Positions 7,156 to 14,012 of a stretch of 14,736 bases of DNA are shown here, in pieces (the first letter of the stretch is position 1; every line of letters starts with the position of its first letter). Made by a program: the position numbers and the translations under genes. The notes beneath the pieces are model-generated. The model did not search any database. It had not been told where the DNA came from and saw nothing but the letters and a program-made list of their open reading frames with translations. The DNA is from Halovivax sp. Its GTDB lineage: Archaea; Halobacteriota; Halobacteria; Halobacteriales; Natrialbaceae. The DNA lies in the NCBI GenBank assembly GCA_007135505.1, contig SLIS01000157.1, positions 1 through 14,736 of the forward strand. The letters are read 5' to 3'.

Positions 7156-7195
7156 CCGTCGACGGTCACTCCGCGCCCCGTCGACGATCACTCCG
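7156..7195. repeat. 18-nt direct repeat touching the stop codon of the 7188 gene
   Basis: CCGTCGACGGTCACTCCG (7156-7173) and CCGTCGACGATCACTCCG (7178-7195) differ by one base and are 22 bp apart. The second copy contains the minus-strand stop codon (7188-7190) of the small CC-motif protein, so the gene's final codon and stop appear repeated just downstream of the gene. Confidence 0.75.
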
Positions 7196-7577
7196 GTCGC
7201 TCGCTGGCCGTGCTGGAGTGTGACGGCCCGCCCCGACTCTGGACGCGCCAGCTTCCCTGCAGGTCACAGGACTCCCTGACTGAGTACTCGATCTCGGTGT
7301 CCTCGCTCAGCCGGTCGCCGCCCTCGACCGTTTCGACTCGCAGCGGGACGTCCAGGGTGTTGCCACAGCAGCCGACGCCGACGAACTCGTCCCAGGTGTC
7401 GCCCTCACGGACGCTGTCTCGCGTCTTCCGGAGAAATGCCCGAAACGACGGTTTCTCGACCTGGAAGCGACCCCACGAGGAGAGATCGGCGGGGTAGGAG
7501 ACGACGATACGCTCGGCGCTTTCGACCCGCCTGGCGCCGGTTTTGCTGGCGGTCGACTTCGTGCGTCCGGTGGTCAT
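7188..7577 (-). CDS. conserved small haloarchaeal protein with GCCGN motif
   Basis: The 129-residue protein has a basic N-terminus (TTGRTKSTASKTGARR), a core RIVVSYPADLSSWGRFQVEKPSFRAFLRKTRD, and a striking GVGCCGNTLDVPLRV segment (C70, C71) with a further Cys at 104. The tail after about residue 115 is low in order. The core is of a kind I associate with haloarchaeal proteins of unknown function, but I cannot name a family with certainty. The vicinal Cys pair could bind metal or be redox active; this is inference. A T-rich box about 25 nt upstream of the ATG at 7577 is a plausible leaderless promoter. It diverges from secFD across a 349-nt repeat-bearing spacer, and its stop codon lies in a direct repeat. 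Confidence 0.78.
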   Translation of the reverse strand: MTTGRTKSTASKTGARRVESAERIVVSYPADLSSWGRFQVEKPSFRAFLRKTRDSVREGDTWDEFVGVGCCGNTLDVPLRVETVEGGDRLSEDTEIEYSVRESCDLQGSWRVQSRGGPSHSSTASERPE

Positions 7578-7599
7578 ACCGGAACGTAGGGCGTCGAGC

Positions 7600-7609
7600 G
7601 AAAAAAGCT
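7600..7609 (-). promoter_or_regulatory. T-rich promoter element of the 7188-7577 gene
   Basis: On the minus strand TAGCTTTTTT lies 23-32 nt before the ATG at 7577, the spacing expected for a TATA box with a leaderless mRNA. Confidence 0.5.
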
Positions 7610-7753
7610 AACCCGGAGTGTGCCTGGCTGCGTTTTCACACAGCTGCTCCGGTCCGATTTCGGGCCAGACTGGCCGTCGGTCCATGCGGTGCGAACCGGC
7701 GAGACCAACAGTCGTCTGCCGGGCGCCGTCGGTCGGCACAAATCGGGCGCAAT

Positions 7754-7876
7754 CGGTCGAAGCGAATCGGACACCATCGGTCGAACCGAATCGGGTACGA
7801 GGCCGAACCGGACACCACCGGTCGAACCGAATCGGGTACGAGGCCGAACCGGACACCACCGGTCGAACCGAATCGG
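7754..7876. repeat. 41-bp tandem repeat upstream of secF
   Basis: Two exact-looking 41-bp units (7778-7818 and 7819-7859) are followed by a partial third copy (7860-7876) and preceded by a shortened, diverged copy (7754-7777) that lacks about 17 internal bases. Each unit begins CGGTCGAACCGAATCGG, which holds the dyad CCGAATCGG. The period is not a multiple of three and no gene covers it. It fills the spacer between the divergent CC-motif gene and secF, ending about 17 nt before the likely secF TATA box. Confidence 0.85.
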
Positions 7877-7887
7877 GGTCCAATTGA

Positions 7888-7898
7888 GAAAGTTTACG
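7888..7898 (+). promoter_or_regulatory. promoter of the secF-secD operon
   Basis: GAAAGTTTACG contains a purine-rich BRE-like stretch followed by TTTACG, about 29-34 nt before the ATG at 7927. It is the only TATA-like element between the repeats and secF. Confidence 0.5.
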
Positions 7899-7926
7899 TG
7901 GTGGCCATCGCTAGCCGGTGGTATAT

Positions 7927-8835
7927 ATGGCCCCTTTCGAGGTACCGGAACTGGATTACACCCGGTACACGGACCGCCAGCTCGCGGCGGTACCCCTCGC
8001 GATCCTCGCCGTCGCACTGACGATCCTCGCCGTCACGTTCGTCGTTACCGGGGCGCCGCTCTCGCTCGGTATCGAGTTCACGGGCGGTGCCGAGCTGACG
8101 CTCGAAACCGAGGCGGACCAGGAAGAAATCGAGGCCGCTTTCGACCAGGAGCCAACGTCCGTCCAGCCGGTCCAGGACGGTGACCGCTACATCGTGCAGT
8201 TCGCGGCCGGTGACCTGCCGGGCTTCGAGGACGATTCGCAAGGCACGCTCCAGGATCTCGTGACCCAGGCGGAGTCGAACCTCGAACCGGCAGAGGATGC
8301 GGAACTCGTCCAGTCCGAATCGCTGACCTCTGCCGCGTTCGGGACCCAGACCCAGACGACGGCCCTGTTCGGCATCGCGGCCGCGTTCCTCGGCATGAGC
8401 ATCATCGCCTTCGCGCTCTTCCGGACGTTCGTGCCGTCCGTCGCGATCGTCGTTTCGGCGTTCTCGGACATCGTGATCCCGCTCGCCTTCATGAACCTCG
8501 CCAACATCGACCTCACGCTCGGGACGGTCGCCGCACTGTTGATGCTGATCGGTTACTCCGTCGACTCGGACATCCTGCTGAACAACCACGTCCTGCGTCG
8601 CAGCGGCGGGTTCTACGAGAGCGTCCATCGGGCCACCCGGACCGGTATCACGATGACGGTGACCGCGATGACGGCGATGGCCGTCATGGCGATCACGGCC
8701 TGGTTCTTCGGCATCGGCCTGCTGACGAACATCGGTCTCATCCTCTTCGTCGGTCTGGCGGCCGACCTGATGAACACCTACCTGCTGAACCTGAGCCTCC
8801 TTCGCTGGTACAAGTTCGAGGGGGTGACCCGATGA
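7927..8835 (+). CDS. secF: protein-export membrane protein SecF
   Basis: The 302-residue membrane protein has one segment at about 20-42, an extracellular loop (about 45-140) starting with the conserved GIEFTGGAEL, and five C-terminal membrane segments from about 145 to 292. The fourth-segment region LLMLIGYSVDSDILLNNHV (205-222) corresponds to the SecF D4 motif GYSxNDTIV with charged residues inside the membrane. SecF works with SecD next to the SecYE channel, using the ion gradient to assist late stages of protein export in bacteria; the archaeal pair is homologous. A GTG at 7918 is in frame three codons upstream, but the ATG at 7927 is preferred. The stop overlaps the secD start by 4 nt (ATGA). 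Confidence 0.95.
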   Translation: MAPFEVPELDYTRYTDRQLAAVPLAILAVALTILAVTFVVTGAPLSLGIEFTGGAELTLETEADQEEIEAAFDQEPTSVQPVQDGDRYIVQFAAGDLPGFEDDSQGTLQDLVTQAESNLEPAEDAELVQSESLTSAAFGTQTQTTALFGIAAAFLGMSIIAFALFRTFVPSVAIVVSAFSDIVIPLAFMNLANIDLTLGTVAALLMLIGYSVDSDILLNNHVLRRSGGFYESVHRATRTGITMTVTAMTAMAVMAITAWFFGIGLLTNIGLILFVGLAADLMNTYLLNLSLLRWYKFEGVTR

Positions 8836-10502
8836 GCGTGAAAGCGACCGTCGGGAAGTGGTGGCGGATTGCCCTCCTCGTGATTCTGCTGAGCGTGGCC
8901 GTCTACGCGCTGTTCGTCCCCGGCGGGATGATTACCTCCGGCGAGCCGGCCGCCATCGAGGCCGACGACGGGACCGAGGTCGAGGAGGGTGGGTCCTGGC
9001 ACAACCTGGCGTTCGGGCTCGGGCTGGACGGCGGCGCCCGGATCAGCGCCCCGCCGGTCGGCATGATGGTCGACGACATCGAACTCGACCACGGGGGCGA
9101 TCCATCGAGCGTCGGCAACGATTTGAACGGCGAACTCACGACGATACTGCAAGACGAGACGGACGGACTCGAGGCGGCCGACGTGACCGTCCGCTACGAT
9201 ACGGACACCGACACCTTCATCGCCGAGGTGTTCAACGACGACGTCTCCCCCGCCACGTTCGCCGCGGCCCTCACCGAAGCCGGCGTCGAGACCGACGAGG
9301 ACGACGTCCAAGACGGCGTGACCCAGGAGACCAGAAACGAGATGATCACCGTCATCGAGAGCAAGCTCAACGAGGCCGGGCTCGCCGGCGGCCAGGCCTT
9401 CGACACGGAGACTCTCGGCGGGCAGCACTTCATCGTCTCCGAGGCGCCCGGCTACACGTCCGGCGAACTCCAGTCGCTCCTCGAAGAGCGCGGCTCCGTC
9501 GAGGTGCAGGCGTACGTCCCCGACCCCGACGGCGAGGCGGGCCAGGTCAACATCACCTTACTGGAGCAAGGCGACTTCGACGACATCTCCGACGCCCGGT
9601 ACTCCAGCCAGCAGGGCCACCACGTCAGCGTCAGCATCGTGAGCGACGGTACCGAGGAGGAGTACGAGGAGACGATGAACGACATCGGTTTCACGACCGA
9701 GGGCGCCCAACCCGGCGTCAACCAGTGTGACATTCCACGCGACGCCGATGGGAACTACGACTTCTCCGACACCGGCGAACAGTGGTGTCTACTCACCGTC
9801 TCCGAAGGGGAGGTCGTCAGCGCCCACGGATTGAACCACGATCTCGCCCAGAGCATGAACACGGGCGAGTGGAGCAATGATCCGCAGTTCATCATGGGTG
9901 CCGGCTCGGAGGAGGAGGCCCAGCAGCTCTCGATCAACCTCCGCGCCGGCGTCCTCACGGCGCCACTCGACTTCGGGAACGCGCAGGTCGACTCCGTCGA
10001 GCCCGCGCTGGCCGAGCAGTTCAAGCAGTACTCGCTGCTCATCGGCATCCTGGCAATCTTGAGCGTCAGTGGGATGGTCTACGTGCGCTATCGCGACCCG
10101 CGCGTGGCCGCACCGATGGTCCTCACGGCCCTGGCCGAGGTCGTCATCCTGCTCGGCTTCGCGGCCGCCATCCGGATGCCGCTCGACCTGGCCCACGTCG
10201 CCGGGTTCATCGCCGTCGTCGGGACGGGGGTGGACGACCTCATCATCATCGCCGACGAGGTGATGGACGAGGGCGACGTCAGCCAGCGGCGGGTGTTCGA
10301 TTCCAGGTTCCGCAAGGCGTTCTGGATCATCGGCGCCGCCGCGGCGACCACGATCATCGCCATGTCGCCCCTCGCCGTCATGAGTCTCGGCGACCTGCAG
10401 GGCTTCGCCATCGTCACCATCCTCGGCGTCCTGATCGGCGTGTTCATCACCCGACCGGCCTACGGTGACATCCTCCGGAAGCTGATGACCCGGAAGGAGT
10501 GA
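8832..10502 (+). CDS. secD: protein-export membrane protein SecD
   Basis: The 556-residue membrane protein has a first segment at about 11-30, a large extracellular domain (about 35-398) that begins with FGLGLDGGARI, the archaeal form of the SecD LGLDLxGG motif, and five C-terminal segments (about 400-418, 427-446, 450-475, 497-517, 523-541). LAHVAGFIAVVGTGVDDLIIIADE (the D4-like region) carries acidic residues in the membrane. Two cysteines, C299 and C319, sit in the extracellular domain and flank an acidic DADGNYD stretch, so a disulfide or a bound cation there is possible. SecF-SecD order with an ATGA overlap is usual in haloarchaea and implies translational coupling; both form one complex with the Sec translocon. 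It ends 83 nt from convergent truA. Confidence 0.95.
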   Translation: MSVKATVGKWWRIALLVILLSVAVYALFVPGGMITSGEPAAIEADDGTEVEEGGSWHNLAFGLGLDGGARISAPPVGMMVDDIELDHGGDPSSVGNDLNGELTTILQDETDGLEAADVTVRYDTDTDTFIAEVFNDDVSPATFAAALTEAGVETDEDDVQDGVTQETRNEMITVIESKLNEAGLAGGQAFDTETLGGQHFIVSEAPGYTSGELQSLLEERGSVEVQAYVPDPDGEAGQVNITLLEQGDFDDISDARYSSQQGHHVSVSIVSDGTEEEYEETMNDIGFTTEGAQPGVNQCDIPRDADGNYDFSDTGEQWCLLTVSEGEVVSAHGLNHDLAQSMNTGEWSNDPQFIMGAGSEEEAQQLSINLRAGVLTAPLDFGNAQVDSVEPALAEQFKQYSLLIGILAILSVSGMVYVRYRDPRVAAPMVLTALAEVVILLGFAAAIRMPLDLAHVAGFIAVVGTGVDDLIIIADEVMDEGDVSQRRVFDSRFRKAFWIIGAAAATTIIAMSPLAVMSLGDLQGFAIVTILGVLIGVFITRPAYGDILRKLMTRKE

Positions 10503-10542
10503 TCGCTCGGTCGAGACACGCCGTCGCTCGAAGTCTTCCCGC

Positions 10543-10556
10543 TACCTCGGGAGGTA
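10543..10556. terminator. hairpin between convergent secD and truA
   Basis: TACCTC pairs with GAGGTA around a two-base centre (in RNA probably a four-pair stem with a six-base loop). It lies midway in the 83-nt gap between convergent genes. No T-run follows, so a terminating role is inferred only from place and symmetry. Confidence 0.3.
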
Positions 10557-10585
10557 CACTCGACACCACCGCACGCGGTCACGCG

Positions 10586-11449
10586 TTACTGGATCCCGTC
10601 ACGTAGTTGTCCCGCGACGCGAGAGCGGGTCGCCCGGTCGATCCGTCGACGAGCGAACACGGTCCGTGCGCTCGACGCGGCATCCTCGTCGAGTGTAAAC
10701 TCGACGTCGGGATAGGTAACGTCCGCGAGGATCAGTCCGTCCGGCGGCGCGGGCGGTATCCCCTCGTGGCCAGGGAGCGGGTCCGGCTGGAGCGCGCGGT
10801 CGACCGACTCCAGCGACTGCTCACCCGTCCCGACCCGCCGGACGAGCGTAACGAGGCGCCGGACGAGCTGTCTCGGGAACCCGCCGGCACGGACGGTGAG
10901 TGAGAGGAAGGTACCGTCGCGATCGGCCGCCAGCGAGAGCGTCCGCTCGGTGTTCCGGTCGTCCGGCGTGAGGTTGTGAAAGTCGTGTGTCCCGGAGAGG
11001 GTCTCGAGGGCCTCGCTGACGCGGTTATCGTCGACCGACTCCGTCGGTTCCCGAACGTCCCCGACCGGCGCGTAGAGGTGGTAGGTGTAGGTCCGCTCGG
11101 CCGCGTCGTGAGTCGCGTGAAAGTCCACCGATACGTCGGCGCTGGCCCAGGCCCGGACGTCTGCGGGGAGTTCGGCGTTGAGCGCCCGCGGGGTGAGCCA
11201 GTCGGGTCCCTCGAAGGCGACGGTCTGGGCGATCGCGGAGACGCCGGCGTCGGTGCGACCGGCGGCCGCGTAGCCGCGGGGGCGGTCGGGGCGGTCGTCG
11301 CCCGGCGTCGCGTCAGCTCGCTCGGGCGTGTAGGCGTCGAGTGCCCTGAGCGCCTCGAACAGCGCGTCCTCGACGGTCCGTACGTCCGGCTGGCGCTGGA
11401 AGCCGGCGTACCCGCGGCCGTCGTAGGCGAGGCGAAACGCACGCATCAT
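10586..11449 (-). CDS. truA: tRNA pseudouridine synthase A
   Basis: The 287-residue protein is a TruA/Pus3-family pseudouridine synthase, which modifies uridines in the anticodon stem-loop (positions 38-40 in bacteria). The N-terminus MRAFRLAYDGRGYAGFQRQPD is typical, the catalytic Asp is D67 in GRTDAGVSA, and later conserved blocks are ERTYTYHLY, GTHDFHNLTPDDRNTERTL and GGFPRQLVRRLV. An acidic, Arg-containing insertion at about 40-60 (TPERADATPGDDRPDRP) is of haloarchaeal style. Start at 11449 or the next Met at 11446. CCTAACC at about 22-28 nt upstream may be its TATA box. It is divergent from the sulfatase-like gene. Confidence 0.95.
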   Translation of the reverse strand: MMRAFRLAYDGRGYAGFQRQPDVRTVEDALFEALRALDAYTPERADATPGDDRPDRPRGYAAAGRTDAGVSAIAQTVAFEGPDWLTPRALNAELPADVRAWASADVSVDFHATHDAAERTYTYHLYAPVGDVREPTESVDDNRVSEALETLSGTHDFHNLTPDDRNTERTLSLAADRDGTFLSLTVRAGGFPRQLVRRLVTLVRRVGTGEQSLESVDRALQPDPLPGHEGIPPAPPDGLILADVTYPDVEFTLDEDAASSARTVFARRRIDRATRSRVAGQLRDGIQ

Positions 11450-11503
11450 CGCCGCCTACCGGGGCGAACCGGTTAGGTGCGTCGAAGCGCGGCGTCGCGA
11501 ACG

Positions 11504-11537
11504 ATGTCCGTCTATGCCGCCATTATCCGTCTATATC
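11504..11537 (+). promoter_or_regulatory. promoter region of the sulfatase-like gene with a 9-nt direct repeat
   Basis: TCCGTCTAT occurs at 11507-11515 and again at 11526-11534, 19 bp apart (close to two helical turns). The second copy runs into CTATATC (11531-11537), a TATA-like box. That box is about 20-26 nt before the in-frame GTG at 11557 and about 56 nt before the ATG at 11593, so start choice and leader length remain open. The repeats could be sites for a regulator. Confidence 0.4.
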
Positions 11538-11592
11538 ACCTGCGTGTGCCGGGGCCGTGACCTTCCGGGCGAACGCCGCAGGTAGGGATACC

Positions 11593-13164
11593 ATGACTAC
11601 TGATGGCGATTCGGAGGACGATGGGCCGAGCCATGGCAATCCGCCGGGCGACGGCGACTATCCGCCGATAGGCACCGCTTACGACGCGCCGCTGACGGGG
11701 AGTGAGTGCCGGGCCGATCGGCCGAACGTCTGTCTCGTCGTGCTGGACACCGCCCGATCGGTCGACGTCGGCCCGGAGGTCACGCCGACGCTCGCCCGGC
11801 TCGGCGAGGAGGGAACGCGGTTCGAACGGGCGTTCTCGACGGCGCCGTGGACGGTCCCCTCGCACGCCTCGCTGTTTACCGGCACCTACCCGAGCGAACA
11901 CGGCACCCACGGCGGTCACCCCTCGCTCGACGATCGACTCCGGACGCTGCCCGAGGCGTTCGCCGACGCCGGCTACGAGACGGTGGGCGTCTCGAACAAC
12001 ACCTGGATCACCGAGGAGTTCGGGTTCGACCGCGGATTCGACGAACTCAGGCGCGGCTGGCAGTTCCTCCAGTCCGACACGGACATGGGCACCGTCGTTC
12101 GCGGCGAGTGTCTCTCGGAGAAAATTCGGGCGGCCAGGGACCGCCTGTTCGATGGCAGTCCGCTGGTGAACCTGACGAACGTCCTCTACAGCGAGCTCGT
12201 CCAGCCAGCCGGCGACGACGGTGCCGCCCGGAGCGTCGACTGGATCGGCGAGTGGCTCGACAGTCGCTCCGATGCGGACCCGTTCTTCTGTTTCTGTAAC
12301 ATCATCGAACCGCACGTGGTGTACGACCCACCACGTGAATACGCCGAGCGATTCCTGCCATCGGACAGCGACTACGAGTCGGCGACGGCGATCCGTCAGG
12401 ACCCACGCGCCTACGACTGCGGCGATTACGAACTCACCGAGGCCGACTTCGAACAGCTTCGTGGGCTCTATCGTGGCTCGCTCGCCTACGCGGACGACCA
12501 GCTGGCCCGGCTTCGCCGGACGCTCGTGGACGCCGGCGAGTGGGAGCGAACGCTCGTCGTGATCTGTGGCGACCACGGCGAGCACATCGGGGAACACGGC
12601 TTCTTCGGTCATCAGTACAACCTGTACGACACCCTGCTGTCCGTCCCGCTGGTGATCTGTGGCGGTCCCTTCTCCGACGGCGAGCCCCGAGCGGACCTCG
12701 TCCAACTCCTCGACCTCCCGGAGACGCTCCTCGACGCGGCGGGCGTCCCCGACGAACCACTCCGCGAGCAGAGTCGCGGTCGATCGCTCCACCCCGGTAC
12801 CGACGTCTCGCCCCGGGAAGCCGTCTTCGCCGAATACGTCACCCCGCAGCCGTCGATCGAACGGCTCGAGGCCCGATTCGGCGAACTTCCCGACCGCATC
12901 TACTCGTTCGACCGTCGACTCCGCGCCGTCCGCACGGCCGAGTACAAGTACGTCGAGGGCGACGACGGCTTTAGCCGCCTGCACTCCCTCCCGACGGATC
13001 CCGGCGAGGCGCACGACGTCGTCGACGAGGAACCGTCGGTCGCGTCCGACCTCCGGGCCCGCCTCGACGAGCAGCTCTTCGGATTCGACCAGCCAGCCCG
13101 AACCGGCGAGGTGGCGATGACCGAGGGGACGAAACAGCGACTCGCGGATCTGGGGTATCGGTGA
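11593..13164 (+). CDS. sulfatase-superfamily enzyme with Thr at the nucleophile position
   Basis: The 523-residue soluble protein belongs to the sulfatase/alkaline-phosphatase superfamily. The first metal Asp is D52 (VVLDTAR), the active-site block is APWTVPSHASLFTG (84-97), an EPHVVYDPP block follows at about 239, and GDHGEHIGEHGFFGH (326-340) supplies D327 and H328. In a formylglycine sulfatase the block reads C/S-x-P-x-R; here it is T87-V-P-S-H91, so the modifiable residue and the Arg are both replaced. Thr nucleophiles are known in phosphoethanolamine and glycerolphosphate transferases of this superfamily, so phosphoester or transferase chemistry is as likely as sulfate removal. No signal peptide or membrane segment is visible. 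The frame also allows a GTG start at 11557 (12 residues longer), with a TATA-like box at leaderless spacing. The C-terminus KQRLADLGY is family typical. Confidence 0.88.
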   Translation: MTTDGDSEDDGPSHGNPPGDGDYPPIGTAYDAPLTGSECRADRPNVCLVVLDTARSVDVGPEVTPTLARLGEEGTRFERAFSTAPWTVPSHASLFTGTYPSEHGTHGGHPSLDDRLRTLPEAFADAGYETVGVSNNTWITEEFGFDRGFDELRRGWQFLQSDTDMGTVVRGECLSEKIRAARDRLFDGSPLVNLTNVLYSELVQPAGDDGAARSVDWIGEWLDSRSDADPFFCFCNIIEPHVVYDPPREYAERFLPSDSDYESATAIRQDPRAYDCGDYELTEADFEQLRGLYRGSLAYADDQLARLRRTLVDAGEWERTLVVICGDHGEHIGEHGFFGHQYNLYDTLLSVPLVICGGPFSDGEPRADLVQLLDLPETLLDAAGVPDEPLREQSRGRSLHPGTDVSPREAVFAEYVTPQPSIERLEARFGELPDRIYSFDRRLRAVRTAEYKYVEGDDGFSRLHSLPTDPGEAHDVVDEEPSVASDLRARLDEQLFGFDQPARTGEVAMTEGTKQRLADLGYR

Positions 13165-13248
13165 CGAACCCGGGGTGTCCAAACCGAGCGCCGATCCAGC
13201 ACTGCGTGGAGAAGAGTCCGTCCACGGCGTCGACAGGGTACGTTGGAC

Positions 13249-13281
13249 GCGAGGCTCGTCGCGACGCCTCGCTTCGCGAAG
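13249..13281. terminator. stacked palindromes between convergent genes
   Basis: GCGAGGC (13249-13255) is complementary to GCCTCGC (13266-13272) across a loop that is itself nearly all the palindrome CGTCGCGACG. It is followed by CTTCGCGAAG (13272-13281), another perfect palindrome. The tract lies between the convergent sulfatase-like gene and the 13305 gene. A two-way terminator or attenuating structure is plausible; no T-run is present. Confidence 0.35.
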
Positions 13282-13304
13282 AATTCAGGTGAGCTGCGTT
13301 ACTG

Positions 13305-13625
13305 TCAGACGTTGTACTCGACGTGGACGGAGGGCGTACTGGCCGACTCCGGCGCGGGAACCCCGTTCCAGTCGACGAGATGGACGTTCGCCAGTTCGCC
13401 GGAGAAGCGAAGTCGGGTCACGCCGACCTCGATCGCTCCTTCGGCGGACGAACCCGAAATGATCGTGCCGTCGGCGACCGGATCGTCGCTGACGGCCTCG
13501 ATTTCGCCGTCGACCGTCACCTCGAACGAGGCGGGAACGCCTCGCCCGACGATCGTCACGAGGTTCGGGAGCGGTTCGTCTGTGTTTGACTGCACACCGG
13601 TTCGTACCGGATTATCGCGTGCCAT
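13305..13625 (-). CDS. stand-alone beta-rich domain protein, haloarchaeal surface-domain type
   Basis: The 106-residue protein is acidic and consists mostly of beta strands: NLVTIVGRGVPASFEVTVDG, then TIISGSSAEGAIEV, then TRLRFSGELANVHLV and a final SVHVEYNV. The pattern (IxGxGxxAxFxxTVxGxI ... GxxxxGxI ... xFxFSGxL) resembles a repeated domain often found near the C-terminus of haloarchaeal secreted or cell-surface proteins, here without a partner domain, signal peptide or membrane segment. That likeness is from memory. An N-terminal stretch of 20 residues looks disordered. A TATA-like box at 13647-13655 places the start at 13625 as leaderless. It may be a detached accessory domain or a small cytosolic or non-classically exported protein. 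Confidence 0.72.
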   Translation of the reverse strand: MARDNPVRTGVQSNTDEPLPNLVTIVGRGVPASFEVTVDGEIEAVSDDPVADGTIISGSSAEGAIEVGVTRLRFSGELANVHLVDWNGVPAPESASTPSVHVEYNV

Positions 13626-13646
13626 ATCGGTGAACGCGGGGCTCCC

Positions 13647-13655
13647 ACCATAAGT
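13647..13655 (-). promoter_or_regulatory. TATA-like box of the 13305-13625 gene
   Basis: On the minus strand ACTTATGGT lies 22-30 nt upstream of the ATG at 13625, good leaderless spacing. Confidence 0.55.
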
Positions 13656-13685
13656 CTTCTAGTCGAAACCGACAAACGTTTACAA

Positions 13686-13733
13686 AATCGGTATATTAGT
13701 GACCGATGTCACATTATAATCGGTGACTATCAC
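13686..13733. promoter_or_regulatory. operator-like cluster of dyads with TATA boxes
   Basis: GTGAC (13699-13703) and GTCAC (13708-13712) form a dyad, and GTGA (13723-13726) with TCAC (13730-13733) form a second, centres about 22 bp apart. ATCGGT occurs at 13687 and 13719 and inverted as ACCGAT at 13702. TATATTA (13692-13698) and TTATAA (13714-13719) lie between or beside them. The layout suits a regulator binding two neighbouring helical faces and blocking a divergent promoter region. TTATAA is about 21-26 nt before a GTG at 13740. Confidence 0.5.
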
Positions 13734-14012
13734 GATTTCGTGAGTGTACTGGCTCCCTACCAATTCTGGTTCGACGTCAGGCTCCTTCTAGCGGTCAGTG
13801 GTGTCGATCGATTCGACCGCAGGCGGCCACTTTCTCGCGTCCACTCGTATTCGACGGCGAACTCGCTGGCGAATCGATACGTGCTCGATGGCCGCGATCC
13901 GCCTCGGTCCCGCCGTGACCCGACAGTCCGAGCGTCGTTGGTACGGAGCACCTATGTCGGGTATGAAAGCAGTAACAACGTTCCGTCTCGTGGAGTGTCC
14001 GGCTGGTTGTCG

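Larger units (their letters stand above)
13626..14012. other. 387-nt spacer upstream of the PadR-type gene
   Basis: The gene-free stretch is AT-richer at its left end (13660-13740) and holds the dyad cluster described separately. The remaining part (13740-14012) has open frames on both strands, but their products are Arg-rich and lack any recognisable domain, so I regard it as non-coding leader or decayed sequence. No tRNA or repeat was recognised in it. Confidence 0.5.

Noticed and set aside
7754..7876. CRISPR array
   Set aside because: The 41-bp units follow each other directly with no unique spacers, there are only two full copies, and no cas genes are nearby.
7778..7876. tRNA T-arm (GGTCGAACC resembles GGTTCGAATCC)
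   Set aside because: The string is part of the tandem repeat and no acceptor, D or anticodon stems can be placed around it.
11536..13182. 548-residue minus-strand open frame opposite the sulfatase-like gene
   Set aside because: It is an antisense shadow of GC-rich codons; the plus strand holds the sulfatase-fold motifs.
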